DNA of 64,000 nucleotides from contig CAJSYZ010000007.1 in NCBI GenBank assembly GCA_910574455.1, positions 558,001 through 622,000 of the forward strand, read 5' to 3'. Made by a program: the position numbers and the translations under genes. Shown one piece after another: positions 13,383 to 25,070 of this stretch. Source of the DNA: Trichaptum fuscoviolaceum. Its lineage: Eukaryota; Basidiomycota; Agaricomycetes; Hymenochaetales; Trichaptaceae. The stretch's first letter is position 1; each line of letters opens with the position of its first letter. The notes under the pieces are model-generated. The model made no database searches, had not been told where the DNA came from, and saw nothing but the letters and a program-made list of their open reading frames with translations.

Positions 13383-13617
13383 CCTTCGCTATGAAGTTGG
13401 CAATCCTCTTATCTGCGAAGGTACCCGCGTTCACGATGATTATGTGCAGTAAGTTCACCTTGGTGTGAAGTTGCCGCATGAATTCAATACATCGCATTCT
13501 GATATTAGCATCTTATGCAGGATTAAGACACGACTGAAAAGACTTACGAACGACCTATGGGCTGTATGAAATACGAAAAAAGAGTGTACACAGTTGTCAA
13601 CAATATGACATGGTTCT
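13383..13617 (-). pseudogene. Septin relic, part 3 (region after G3)
   Basis: The minus strand encodes CIEFMRQLHTKVNL followed by a hydrophobic strand and NAGTFADKRIANF. This matches the conserved septin segment around (D)IEFMRRLH..VN..PVIAKADTL. The G4 AKAD signature is degenerate here, and the rest of the GTPase domain and the C-terminal coiled coil are absent. Parts 1 and 2 of the same relic lie at 37,799-38,180 and 15,737-16,060. Two transposon insertions separate the three parts. Confidence 0.7.
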
Positions 13618-13625
13618 CTTGCACC

Positions 13626-15728
13626 TAGGGCTCCGCACCGTACCGTATACGCACACGGCCGTATTTTTTGCCCCTCAATACGGATACGGGCCGTACGATT
13701 ACGGGCCGTAAAACAAAAGTTGCGACTCTCATACGGATACGGGACGGCCGTAATACGGCCGTATACGGTCGTACGGGTAATACGGGTATATAGACCAGCA
13801 AAAAAAATTGTGAAATAGTGAGTTCAAGCATTGCAAAGCTACTGGTGTTGAGACTCACATAATATCCTGATCTGAGCCTTCTCCGTCTTCTTCATAAGGC
13901 TCGCGTCTCCAATGGAGCAAGCTGCGTTGCGCAACTTTGTGCGCGTATTGTCTACACATGCGATGACGCGCACGATCGTTCCCCTATAACAACAGTCGAG
14001 ATTGTTATTTGCTCGAAAGGCTTATGCGCAGACATGTCCGAGCGTGTGGCGTAGATGACAGGAGTGTCGGCGTCGACAGAGGGTCAGGTGTCGAGGTTGA
14101 CCATCGATTGAAATGGGACGTGGTTTAAATCTACTTTTTTAATAATACAAGAAGATGAGAAGGAGCAGGACACATACCATGTCTTTGGCCCACGCCCACT
14201 CGCAGTATATAACCTCTACCAAACCAAACTTGAGCTTGGACTCGGCGTCAATGTTCTGGACGCAAAATCTTCCCTGTACCGCGCCAATGTTCGCCGTAAT
14301 CTTAAGGCTTGCGACTCGTACTTCTTCCAATGTAGGCGGGATTACAGGCTTAACATCGGTCTTCTCTTGGGAAACACAACATAGAAGAAGCGCGTCAACC
14401 TCTTCGGGCTCAAATGTGGCGAGCTTGTTCTCCAGAACGAGCTCATCGGCTGAATTGACCTGGATTCATGACAACCGCAAATGAGATCCGTAGCCTCAAA
14501 AGTTAGGAATGAGCAACTTACCTGACAAAAATCAGCGGGAGCAACCACTTTGCGGGTGGCATGAATAGGGCCGCGTCCGATGCAGGCAAATGGCAGCAGA
14601 TTATGAGCGGGCACAACCGCTTGGAGAGGTCTTGCAAAAAGCTTGGGTCTTGTGGCTCGATGTCCGACGTGACGATCAGAGGTAAATTGTGAGAAACTAA
14701 CTCTATATTCAGCTTTACTAAACCTATACAGTCATCAACCGATCCTTGAAACAGCACATTTGACCTGCGTTTTCGTCATCAACCAGGTCAAATTTCGCCA
14801 TTTTTTCTGTATATTACGGTGAAGGTACTACTGAAGAGCTTTTATGTTTATTTTGAAAGCAATCCAATCAGTATCTGAATAGATAACTTGATATATGCAT
14901 ATGAGCTGTTTTCGGGGCTTCCCCGGTCCTTGAAACACTAAGTTTCCCACGGTATCTTAATTACATTCACCTCTTTTACTACACCTTCTGCTTAGCTTTT
15001 ATATTTTAAACTTCAGGATAACATATCTATACAGTATATACACGTCCCAGAGAGTTTTGGAGAGAAAAGATTGAGCACAAAGAGGTGTAGAGCTTGTGCA
15101 ACATACTGATGAAATGCAGTTGCCTAATTGGATTATGCTTATTCTACCCTTTAGATAGCTGTCAGAAACAGTATGTGCTTTTACAGTGAGTTCTCAATTG
15201 TTTTAATTGATTCTTTTTGCATAATCAAGCATGTTATCTACTACTATACACATTGAGCAGTTAATAATGGGCTTTTATGCGCAAAATGAATTATTTTGAG
15301 CATCTGGAGGTGTCAGGAAGTAACATGATTTTTGTGACATAGCAAAGAAATACAGTTGATGTCTTAATTTCTCGCTTTCTGCCGCATGGAATTCCCTCAA
15401 ATTTCCTACAGAGACTAACAGAGTCATTTAGAACACTATTATGATTTTTAAAGAATTTTAAGTGACGTAGGAAATTGAGGGGGCTGGTGTTTGTGCTGCT
15501 GTCTCACGGACTGGGGGTGACCAAAGGACCCGTTGATGACTGTATATGGTAACTAAGACCCGTAACCGTTTACGGCCGTATACGGCCGTATTTCGAACTT
15601 CCAAATACGGGTACGGCCCGTATAGTTACGGGCCGTAATTTGAACGATGAAAAGCCAATACGGGTACGGTACGGCCCGTACCGTACCCGTACCGTATTCC
15701 GTAAATACGGTACGGTTGCGGAGCCCTA
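13626..15728. mobile_element. Non-autonomous hAT-type DNA transposon carrying a host gene fragment
   Basis: A 2,103-bp insertion with terminal inverted repeats beginning TAGGGCTCCGCA and an exact 8-bp target duplication CTTGCACC (13618-13625 and 15729-15736). The empty site is visible in a related copy at about 44,330-44,345 (TTCTCTTGCTCCGGATACG). Both subterminal regions are packed with TACGGCCGTAT-type words. 8-bp duplications, TAGGG termini and subterminal repeats are typical of hAT elements. No transposase is present. The inside holds a Ski2-type helicase fragment (14,179-14,460) and an A+T-rich stretch (about 14,800-15,480) without a gene. Confidence 0.85.
14179..14460 (-). pseudogene. 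SKI2: Captured exon of a Ski2-like RNA helicase (DSHCT domain)
   Basis: One exon on the minus strand, bounded by an acceptor (CCAG before the first codon) and a donor (GTATGT after the last). It encodes a run starting NSADELVLENKL, with FEPEEVDALLLC, QEKTDVKPVIPP and LKFGLVEVIY, ending WAKDM. This order is the C-terminal DSHCT region of Ski2/Mtr4 exosome helicases, best matched to Ski2. No helicase core is present. The minus-strand frame 14,518-14,757 upstream is not recognisably part of Ski2. The retained splice signals show that genomic DNA, not cDNA, was captured. It lies inside the hAT element and cannot make a helicase. Confidence 0.8.
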
Positions 15729-15736
15729 CTTGCACC

Positions 15737-16060
15737 GGATACGCGTTAAAGCGCAACTCGATGTTGCTTTCCAGCCACAATACGACCAAGCCATTAATCT
15801 CCACACTTGAAGGCTGGATAGTATGCACCTATCCCCATTGTTGATGAGGACGCCGAACCCAGGCGTATCAACGACCATAAGACGGAGAAGGGCACCATTC
15901 CTCTCCACAGAGTCGAAGGGAATGAAAAGACAAGATACGCACACGATACTTAGCGAAAAGAAAATCCCGTACCACACTGACGTTTTCAATCACAACTTTT
16001 CAAACTCATGGGGCAGAGCGTCCTTTGAAGGATAGAAGAACGTGATGAAAAGGAGTTGAC
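15737..16060 (-). pseudogene. Septin relic, part 2 (G3 region)
   Basis: The minus strand shows LRLMVVDTPGFG followed by LINN, then, after the hAT site, words matching IELRFNAY. Septins have DTPGFGD, the following NNxDxW segment and the IExRFxAYLxQE segment in this order. The frame is interrupted and short. The hAT element lies on its 3' side and the KDZ element on its 5' side. Intact-order copies of the same relic are at 44,148-45,050 and 58,690-59,620. Confidence 0.75.
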
Positions 16061-16076
16061 TAGCGTTCAGGCACCT

Positions 16077-16148
16077 CAGCTCATAAGTTGTATCGTAATC
16101 TGTCATTACAGTGTATCCGATTCATTTCCTTATTTGGACTTGTATCCG
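16077..16148 (+). repeat. Left terminal inverted repeat of the KDZ element
   Basis: 72 bp starting CAGCTCATAAGTTGTATCG, identical by eye to the reverse complement of 37711-37782. It includes two TGTATCCG words that recur as a subterminal motif at both ends. Confidence 0.9.
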
Positions 16149-16617
16149 ATTCACACATACGATGCATTTCCATATAAAGAGATTTATTATGTCAGGTTAT
16201 GTCATAGTTTAGTATTTACAGAACGAATTGGATTGCGTTATACATCAGTAGTCGTGAGAATTATAAGACAAAAGAGACAGAGTCGTGTCGTAAAGTAGAT
16301 CATAAAAGTAAAAGGTAAAAAGTATTACTATTAGCTTAAGTTAACAACAATGTCATTAGAGGCACGAACGTTATATGTCCAAATAGAGAGTTATTGCATA
16401 AAGATAACTATAAGTCGTACTTGATTCAGTAATAGTACAGTAAGATACAGACCAGGGACTCACGAAAATATGAGACAGAGGACAGGCTCGACTTGCAGCG
16501 GGTATCTAACTTGTATCGGACACTTGTAAGGAAACAAGCATATGGACTTGGAAAAGAATAAGACTAGATACTTACAAGTGATGTCGAAGCTCATCATTGA
16601 CCATGAGATGAGTTCGA
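16149..16617. other. Left subterminal region of the KDZ element
   Basis: An A+T-rich noncoding stretch between the inverted repeat and the minisatellite. It contains scattered TTGTATCG- and GTATCTAA-like words related to the terminal motif. No gene is seen. Confidence 0.55.
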
Positions 16618-16835
16618 TACCAAGTGCATCGTATACCAAGTGAATCGGATACCAGGTGAATCGTATACCAGGTGCATCGTATACCAAGTGAATCCAGGTG
16701 CATCGTATACCACGTGAATCGGATACCAGGTGCAACAGATACCAAGTGAATCGGATACCAGGTGCAACGGATACCAGGTGCAACGGATACCAACGGAATC
16801 GTATGCTAGATGCATTGGATACCAGGTGCATCGGA
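16618..16835. repeat. Minisatellite with a 16-18-bp unit at the 3' end of the transposase gene
   Basis: About a dozen imperfect copies of a unit reading ATACCAGGTGCATCGT or ATACCAAGTGAATCGG. The words GAATCGGATAC and GGATACAAG recur in the right subterminal region (about 37,568-37,745), so the array probably derives from the transposon's own terminal motif. It starts directly after the transposase stop codon. Confidence 0.8.
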
Positions 16836-16838
16836 CAC

Positions 16839-19800
16839 TCAAGCCGCGGTAGATGTATCTGCAGCAGCTTGAGTGTTCGATGCAAGTATACGATACATAT
16901 TCTGCAAAGAAGCAGATTAAATATTGAAGTTTAGACACGAAAAAAAAACTTACCTGCGGTTCTTTAACCTCTGGTGTCTCATTGGCGTTCCACGTCAGTC
17001 CAAGACCTTCATGGATGGCCCACGCATCATAGCATGCAATCCTGTACGAGATTTCCTTGCTGGCCGCAAAAGATGCTCTGCCGGGATTCCCGTCCAGGGC
17101 TGCCGTTTCTGACAACGTATTCCAAGCCCTGGCGAAGGCACAGAACCCTCGCACAAGTCTCTTAAGTTCCTCTTCCAACAGGTCAACCTCCTCTCTCCAT
17201 CGATCGCGTGCAGCCCATTGTCGATACCATTGCACACGATCGTCTACAGGGGTTATTAGAAAGGCTTGTAATCTATACGACTAATAAAACCTTCTCACCT
17301 TCTTTCTCCCATTGAAGAATCGAGGAATTCGAAGAAGTCCCCCCGCTTCCAGACACGGTCCAAATCCACCCAATTTCCTTCGCACAAAATTCTGCAGGCT
17401 CCAAATTATCTGGTCGATACATATCTTCCTCGGTGAGTTGTCGAAACGTGTCAGCCGAAGACTGCAGACCCAGACATAGCATGGCACTATAGACTGTGTC
17501 GTACTCGCTCTTCCAGAACAGCTTCATTTTCCGCGCCTCCGAGTAAGCCTTCCCAGTACGAGTCTTCGTAGATCGAATGCCACCATGCTTCTTCGCCTTA
17601 TGGTTATGCTGCGCCATAAGCCTAAGGGCCGTGCACAAGTTCCCTATGACATCGAAGGCCTCGCCCTGTCTGAGCTTCAGTTCTGTCGCGGCGTGATGTT
17701 CAAGCGCGTACTTGAGGCGGTCCTCTGTCTTGAAGTCCGAAGGCAGGCGTAATCGGATGTCTTCGACAGCATCTGCTACTTCCTCTTTGTCGAGATAAGA
17801 TTGAAGACCAGGACAGATATCATATAAGTGCGCTCGCCATTTCAAGATGTCGTGGCGTAATGAAGAGGCTGATACTGGAATGTCGTCAGACAAAAAGGTC
17901 ACATTTCCTTTCATAATGCGTCTACGCAATCAAGATTGAGTATGAAGCACAAATGAGAATACAAGAAACTTACTGTCTTTGTTGTAGCTTTATGCCTGCC
18001 GCAATTATAAGTGGCATACGACTGGCCTCTTCATCAAAACCATCCGGACTTTGATCTACCAAAGAGATCGTCATTGCGTTTAACTGGTCTTCGAGAGAGA
18101 GGGCTTCATGTTTATTAGTTAATGGTCATATAATAGTCAGTAGTACGCGTACCTGCGTTCTGCGATTTGAAGGGGCTGTCTACTTCACCAGACGCAGTCC
18201 GATTCCATTCGGTACCCCGTTTCACCCATTCATCGACCACCTTATCCGTGTAACGAGTCCTAAGTGTTGCATCCGTTGCATCGAACTTCAATCCAAGGTT
18301 TTCTGCTCGCTTTCGAGTGCGAGGGTACTTCTTCTCTACCATCATAGCTTTGTGTAGAACAGTTAGTAAAGTGTACTTGAAATAGTAACCGATAACATAC
18401 CGTGTTGTAGAAGCTTCGTCTTATTCCAGTCATTAATGACATCGTCCAACGTGTCGCATCGATGCCCCGGATTCATTTGCTTTGTGCTCCCCCAACTTGA
18501 TTGGCCTCCGCCCAAAATCTCTCCGCCTCTTCGCCATCCGTTCTTCCGACCCCGCGAGTGTAATATAAACTGTGGCAATACTGGCACGTGTCGACATGGG
18601 TCTGTCCATGCATTTTGCCAATGACGTCCATCAAGGAAAGTAGAGGTCGCTCCGGGAATTGGATAGCCCACCTCTGACGGAGATTCACGATGTACATGCA
18701 CATAATGTCATATGCAAGACATCTTCCCTCAATGTCATCCGTATTTTGAAGAGCGCCGCATAAGCTATAGTCACCGCACACAAATCTTCGAAGCAATTAG
18801 TCTACAATGAACGTGACGGGTATTGGACCACTCACTTTTCCCCTCGAACGAGGTTCGTTGCGCTATCAGGACGCACGAGTCCGTGTCGACAAAATACCAT
18901 CATGACCCCCGTCACTACCTGGCCCTTATATTTCAGAGAATTCCAATTCTCGATGGCAGCAAACTTTCGACATTTCCCTTTCTGTGTACGAAAAGACATC
19001 AGTATATGTAGAGTTAGAATTAGTGGACGACGCACTTCAATTTTAATATTGTAATGCTTCTTCATATGTTCTTCCATGGGTTGACGCGCTCTAAAATACC
19101 CTCGACCGTTCCACAGTGAAGGGTCGTTCAAGTTGTTCTTTTTCTCCAAATTGATAAGCTTGAAGTTTCCGTCCATTGCGAGGAAAATTGTTCTCAGATG
19201 TCTGTCGCATAAGTTAGTACATAGTATATATCAGAATCTAATTACTTACTTTTGAGAATCCGGACCTCGCAGCCTCGCATAAAGGCGATCTGACACGTTG
19301 GATATTGGCCATTTCGACGACTGCGCGTCAGCCATGTTCACGTTAGGCACTGGACATGCTAAACAAACGTCTGCGAACGAGCCGCGGGGTCGGCAAGTCA
19401 TCAGATCGTCCAGGCCCATAAACTGCCCGCTTTCCCTTTCCGCCGCCAGGAATCGCCATAGGCGCATAAGCCGAATGAAATGCTGCGAAAGGTGCTACAT
19501 GCAGTGAAGTCAGATTCAACTTGCGCACAAATACAAATACAAATGAAATTCTCACCGAATACTTGATTCTCGTGTCCTCCGATGTCATGCGCAATACCGC
19601 CTTCATGAAGTCGTGAGCGGACTTGCGCGATGCGTTCGTATGGACATGGAAATCCTTCAAGCACCGGAAAGTGACCACGGTCTCGGGATTCACAGTCGTG
19701 TACGGGAACAACCGACCTCGGATGAGCTGCAGGACATGAGAGTTGACTCCCATATTGTCCGAGCATTCGCAAAACATGACCACAATTTCATGCACCCCAT

Positions 19801-20559
19801 TCGTATCTATCGCAGTCAACTTCTTGCCCGCAGCATTGCCCGCAGCGACCGGACAAGGAAGACCGCCATGCCCGAGGAAAATACGCTTCCCTATGGTACT
19901 CAGGTCCACCTTGCGGAAGCATTGACCTGTCCACACCTCGCCCCAGTGAAGCGGCTCATAAGGATGAGTCTCCAATAGACAGGGCGCGCATACAGGCGGG
20001 TGCTGAGGACAGTCATGGCATCGGAATAGCCGACGCCCGCCTCTATTGCACGAACACGCGATACCAATGTCAGGAGGACGTTCATAATGCAGGATAGCAT
20101 CTTGAATGTCCCGCTGCATGGCCAGAAACTGCAGCAGATGATATTGTGCTGTCTAAGAATTGTCAGTTTTGTAGATTGCAGTACGTTCGCAGAGTGGCTT
20201 ACCTGGTCACGTCGCTCCTCCTCTGCCTCAGCAGTGTCCACATTGTCCAACTCCTCATCTTCCTCCTCCTCCTCTTCACTATCGAGTCGTTGTCTCTTGG
20301 CTGCATCGGTTCGTAAGAACTCGTGGGTCGTCGTTGTCGTCGTTGTGTCCGCGTTCGCGTCGAATACTGTGGATGTATTTTGTTGTCGCAGTAGAGTTGG
20401 GACGATATGTTGCTGTTGCGACACGAAAAATGGGCTGCCTGGAGTTTTGGAGTCCTGAAGGATTCGCAGACGCGTTCTGGAAGGCCTGTCGTTGCTGCCG
20501 TTGCTCGCAGAGTCTCGAAACCGGTCTCTGAGGCTCGACCTCTTTTTTTTGTCGTCCAT
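16839..20559 (-). CDS. KDZ transposase with CxC2-type cysteine cluster
   Basis: A minus-strand gene of about ten exons, from MDDKKKRSSL (20559) to a 21-codon last exon ending at 16839. An acidic low-complexity N-terminus is followed by the cysteine cluster (CRGG- and CHDCPQHPPVCAPC-like pairs, then HWGEVWTGQCF), the known CxC2 domain of KDZ transposases. The catalytic RNase H-like core shows DGNFKL, YDIMCMY, IGKMHGQTHVDTCQYCHS and EEAERFWAE, giving candidate acidic residues in the family's usual places. A C-terminal helical region (LRHDILKWR) follows. One G appears to be missing in a run of Gs near 18,490-18,500, between FWAEANQ and STKQMNPGHR, which shifts the frame. It may be a real lesion or an assembly error. 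The gene is divergent from the Spt5-like gene. Confidence 0.9.
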
Positions 20560-20874
20560 CACTGTTTCCCAATACCAAACTGCTCTTCTTGTCGTCTCGG
20601 TCACTGAGATTTCCGACTCTTTTTCCTTTCGTTTCAGAACAAATTACACAGAATACTCTACAAAATTTCAAGTCTGCCAAAGAACGGAACAAGTTTATTA
20701 GACTGGCAATTATTGTACATTAATTTCTATCTAATTCTAAGTCACTTCAAACCCAGACAAAAGGAACAACGCCGTCAAGGCGATCAAGCCATAGGAGTCG
20801 GGGAGGGGAGGGGAGTCGTAGGGCTCGTACAGGAACGAGAGCAAGAAGGAAATTCGGCCCTTTGGCTTCCGCCA

Positions 20875-21038
20875 GTCTTGAAGTGTTACTTTTTTGGGGG
20901 TATTTCGGGTAGGCTTTTTGGCGTCGAGGCTCGGTAACTCGGTAAGGACGTTGTGCTACCGATCTACCGAGGGCGTATTCCGCCCTCGACGCCAACAAGC
21001 CTACCCGAAATACCCCCAAAAAAGTAACACTTCAAGAC
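20875..21038. repeat. 164-bp near-perfect palindrome (fold-back, MITE-like) in the divergent promoter
   Basis: The left arm GTCTTGAAGTGTTAC and its continuation (about 55 bp) are mirrored by the right arm ending GTAACACTTCAAGAC. A second inner inverted pair (GGCGTCGAGG / CCTCGACGCC) and a loop lie in the centre. It sits between the oppositely transcribed transposase (start 20559) and Spt5-like gene (start 21323). I could not define a target duplication, so a MITE is likely but not proven. Confidence 0.75.
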
Positions 21039-21115
21039 CCTTTGCAGCGTATTGTGGGAAATTTTCTTTCTACCCGTCCCATTATCTTCCCTTTGCGTAC
21101 GACGTCGTCTCGGTC

Positions 21116-21171
21116 GTCCCCACTTTCATTATTTAGATAGTACTCTGTCCCCACTTTCATTATTTAGATAG
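21116..21171. repeat. Two direct 25-bp repeats upstream of the Spt5-like gene
   Basis: The word GTCCCCACTTTCATTATTTA plus five further bases occurs at 21116-21140 and again at 21147-21171, about 155-200 bp before the start codon. It may be a duplicated promoter site. Confidence 0.7.
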
Positions 21172-21322
21172 CAAATTGATCTTGGACTTGATTGTAAATT
21201 ATAACTAATTATTTGAAAGAAAAAAAAAGCGAGTGACGTTCGCATTCTTTTAACGATTAAAAGTTATTAAAGTGAGACGAAATGAGAAGAGAGTAATGAT
21301 GAAGAAGTAACTAATAATGGGC

Positions 21323-24089
21323 ATGAAACAGATGAGGTCGCGCGATGTAAGGGACGCGGCTCGTGTCTTCATTGACGACGCAGCCATCGAAGATGGGAGG
21401 GACGACGAGGAAGACGAAGAGGATGGTGAAGATGGTGAGTAAAGGCAACAGAAATGTTAGAACATACACTCATTGTATGCGCATAGATTTCCTAGTGGAC
21501 GAGCCGGAGCAGCGTACCTCTGCCTCCTCTTTCGACATAGCGCAGTTCCTGCGCGACCAGGCCGCCGATCTGGAGCAGGACGAGGCTGCGGACGCTATCG
21601 CACGCCGTTTCCGGGAGCGGGCTCGAGGTGATTCCTTGGCGTCTGTCCAAGCGAACGAGAGGGCTGGACGCCAAGTTCCCGGTGTTCAGTCCGTCTCCTA
21701 CGAATTTCTGGGCAATACGAGGGTCGTCGACGAGCGCATGAGGGAAGAATACGATGGGTTAAAGCCCATGTGGATATTACCGACCTTCGTAAGTGAGTCT
21801 ACTTTATCGGAGTGAAATAAACTAATACATTGACAGTAACATCAAGAGAAGGCGTATGTAGAGAGGGTCAACACCTGCCTTCCATCTGGCGCGCGTGCCT
21901 TCTCTATTCCCGGTCTGAGCGGACGCATATATGCGTACGCACATACACGCATCGACGTTGAGAAGGCATGCGCTAGTGCTGGCATTGTAGGGATTATGAC
22001 CGGCAAAATGAAGTTGGTACCGGAAGAAGATAGGCGAGCGGTCTGGGACCTAATGCGTCGTAGACAGGCCATTCCTGTCGTGGAGCGCGACTCCTTCGTG
22101 CGCATGCGATCAGGCCAGTATAAGGGTGACATCGCATACGTGCCCTTGGCTGCCAACTCTACACTCCCTCCGATGACCCATGAGGATCACCGCCCGTTGG
22201 CGGACCACGACATCGTGAAGGACGACTTACTCGTGTTGTGGCTGGTGCCTTGTCTGGACTTGGACTTCACTACGAAGCCGAAGCCCTTGCTCTCCGATTA
22301 CCAAGTTCGTGCAGCTAAGCGGCGGCGCATTGAAGGGAAAGGGAAGGCGGATGTAATGAAACGGCCAGAGGCCACGCCGTTCGACCCTAAAAACGTACAG
22401 GATTGTCTTCGCCGTCAGCAGTTAGTCGACGATCCGGAATACGCGCTGGTGGAGGAAAGCGAGGGGAAGTGGACGTTTTTGGGCAGAATGTTTGAACACG
22501 GGTTCGAGAGACTGCATGTATTCGGCATACATGCAGTGAAGCCTATTCTTCGACCTTCGCCGGAGGAGGTGGCTCCATATATCGGCGTCAGCCAGACCGC
22601 GATCCGCGTCACGAATGGCGCATATACTCGAGTAGGAGATCGTGTCCGGACCAAAAAAAATAGTACCGGCACAATCATATCGTCGTCTACGTCGACGTTC
22701 ACCGTTCGGCTCGATTGGGATACCGATGGCAAGGCTCTTGAGGAGGTGGAGGCCGGTGACTTCGAACGGTTGTTCGAGATGGGTGAGTGGGTGACGATCA
22801 GGCTGGGTCCGGAGGCTGGGCGATCAGGGGCAGTTGGGGCTATCGACGGGCCGTACTTGACGGTGGCTAACCGTGATGTCAGGCAAATGGTACGTATTGT
22901 ATATCCAATGCAATAGATTACAGTTCTAATATTCAATGTAGATCTATGACATCCATCACGGACTCGTCGAGAGATCGGCAGCACCCATTCAGTACCCGTC
23001 GAGTCGTCGACTCCGCACCGAGGCCGAGTTAACGGCAGAAAGTCGAAAGTACGCGCGCACGTGGGGACTGGCGGATGACGACGAATTGGTGAGATCCTTC
23101 GTTGACAAAGTCGTGTATGTTCTGGAGGGCTCGGGAAAGGGTCGCATTGGACGTGCGATTGGCGTTGGGTCGAAGTCGGCGACTGTGGTATTCGACGGGA
23201 GTCAGGTGAAGCATAAGGTGCAGTTAAGGGATGCCGTGAATCTGTGAGTTCCAATAGAGCGTCTCATATATGCGCTATGATTTGTGCTGACGACGTTTGT
23301 GTAGGGAGTCCATGCTGTACCTCGACGCCTCCGAGCCCAGTCCGGCCTGTCTGCAAGCGACTGAGGTTGCCAGTGTCTTCCTGGCGAATCGCGATACAGA
23401 GACGGAAGCACCGGTCACTTTGAAGGAGGCGTTTGAGAACGTTGTCGTCCCTGCACCACCTAGACAAGAAGTCCCAGGTGAGTTCCTGCTATGTAAGACG
23501 TACGAAATGAAGTACTAACAAAAGACTATTAGACCCAGATACGTCGGCGGTATGGCTTTGGGCGCACACCTTGCTGCCCATTCTACGGCAATACAAGGTC
23601 TTTGCGACTGTCGTATCCCCCAAGAACGGTGCAGTTGCGGGTCAAGCATGTTGGACGCTTCCCGAGCTTGCGCCGCATATGAGGTCAACCGCGGAAGGAC
23701 CGGACTACGTCGCGTTTAGTGCGCCTATGAAGTTCAATTGCAAGAACGGCAGGAAGGATGCGGACTTCGACGCCTGTCCGACTGAGATTGACGTCCATCG
23801 ACCGGGCATCAAAAGCATGGCGTATGTAGTGCGTGGTGAGCACAGGAAGCAGCTAGTCAAGATCACGGAGATCGTCCGCAATAAGGGCGTCATCACTGGA
23901 TTCAAGGCAAAGCGGGATCCTTTCGTAGGGAGAGCACCGACAATCTTCGTCAAGGTTAATGAAGTGACGAAGGTCGAGGAGGTACCGGAGGAGCAGCACG
24001 CAGAGAGATCTATCGCGAGACTCCCCGAGAACGAGCTCGACCCTGATCCCAAGCTCCTGAAGTTCATCGACTATTACCCGAACTACTGA
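21323..24089 (+). CDS. Spt5-like transcription elongation factor paralogue (transposon cargo)
   Basis: Six exons of about 850 residues in total: 21323-21434, 21487-21788, an exon from about 21,840 ending near 22,890, then exons starting near 22,943 and 23,305, and a last exon from about 23,532 to 24,089. The N-terminus is acidic (DDEEDEEDGED), as in Spt5. An NGN-like segment follows (TCLPSGARAFSIPGLSGRIY, then HTRIDVEKACASAGI). KOW-like motifs follow: RMRSGQYKGDIAYV and EWVTIRLGPEAGRSGAVGAI. Spt5 pairs with Spt4 and travels with RNA polymerase II; this copy is a diverged accessory paralogue. The join into exon 3 near 21,838-21,855 does not keep frame with the visible splice sites, suggesting a small indel. 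It lies inside the KDZ element, divergent from the transposase. Confidence 0.8.
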
Positions 24090-24814
24090 CTTCATGCCGG
24101 ATTTCGATCGACGCAGCTCGACGTCCGTTCCTATTCGTTTTGGATGCACGTTTCGACACTTCAAACAAGGACGAGGACCTTGATCCACTCGCATTCCTCG
24201 GCGTCTCAAGCCGCACACGCGGTTCGGTCTATATGCGCCGCCGTAGTCACTCGTTTACCCGTGACGTCTCAGTCCCACCCTCGTTACACTTTGCCCTCTT
24301 CCTTCCTTCATTCCATTCATTTCTACTATTCGAACATTGTGGATCACATAGTATCTTGGACTTCATGCATGTAAATTATTGTAATATTTAGTAGAATTTC
24401 TTGTATGTGTTGTAGATACGCTCAATGCACTCTTGTTATCTGGAATTTCATTTGTGACCTGAAGACATTGAACTCATCAACTTAATGACAGAGCGCCAAC
24501 TCTACTTACAAATTAGTAAGTCAATCTACCTTTTGTGTGGATCGACTCAAAGACTGATGCATACCTTTCACAAACTAGGTGTATTCCGCCTGTTACATTT
24601 GCGGCAAAGGAAGAAATGCAAACTCTCTCAGTGATGTCCGAGTTGTTGTAAGACATAGGCAGATGCTCGTAAAGTGGATGGATTCATGTGCGAGTTCACG
24701 AGTCGACATAAGGTACAAGAAAGAGATGTATGAGAGTATATGCACTGGAAAGGAGAGTGATCTTGACTATGCGATCTGTTGCAATTCATATTGACGAACT
24801 ATTCCATTCAGCAA
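24090..24814. other. Spacer after the Spt5-like gene
   Basis: Contains the 3' region of the Spt5-like gene and a short plus-strand open frame (24,579-24,794) without recognisable features. I cannot support a gene here. Confidence 0.5.
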
Positions 24815-24815
24815 A

Positions 24816-25070
24816 CCCTTCCTGCGGCTGAGGCCACCCGGATGCAGTCTAAGGACAGTGTCCATCCCCTTCCTGCGGCTGAGGCCACCCGGACGCAGTC
24901 TGAGGACAGCGTCCATCCCCTTCCTGCGGCTGAGGCCACCCGGACGCAGTCTGAGGACAGCGTCCATCCCCTTCCTGCGGCTGAGGCCACCCGGACGCAG
25001 TCTGAGGACAGCGTCCATCCCCTTCCTGCGGCTGAGGCCACCCGGACGCAGTCTGAGGACACGTCTGATC
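24816..25070. repeat. 51-bp tandem repeat, five copies
   Basis: Units start at 24816, 24867, 24918, 24969 and 25020 (CCCTTCCTGCGGCTGAGGCC...). Copies 2-4 are nearly identical; copy 1 and the end of copy 5 differ. 51 is divisible by three, so several frames on both strands stay open. One of them gives a 17-residue repeat LPAAEATRTQSEDSVHP. Coding cannot be decided from openness alone. Confidence 0.85.

Noticed and set aside
20875..21038. Palindrome as a transcription terminator
   Set aside because: It lies between two divergent gene starts, not at gene ends, and intrinsic hairpin terminators are a bacterial feature.
24816..25070. CRISPR-like array
   Set aside because: The repeats are directly tandem without spacers, and the organism is a fungus.
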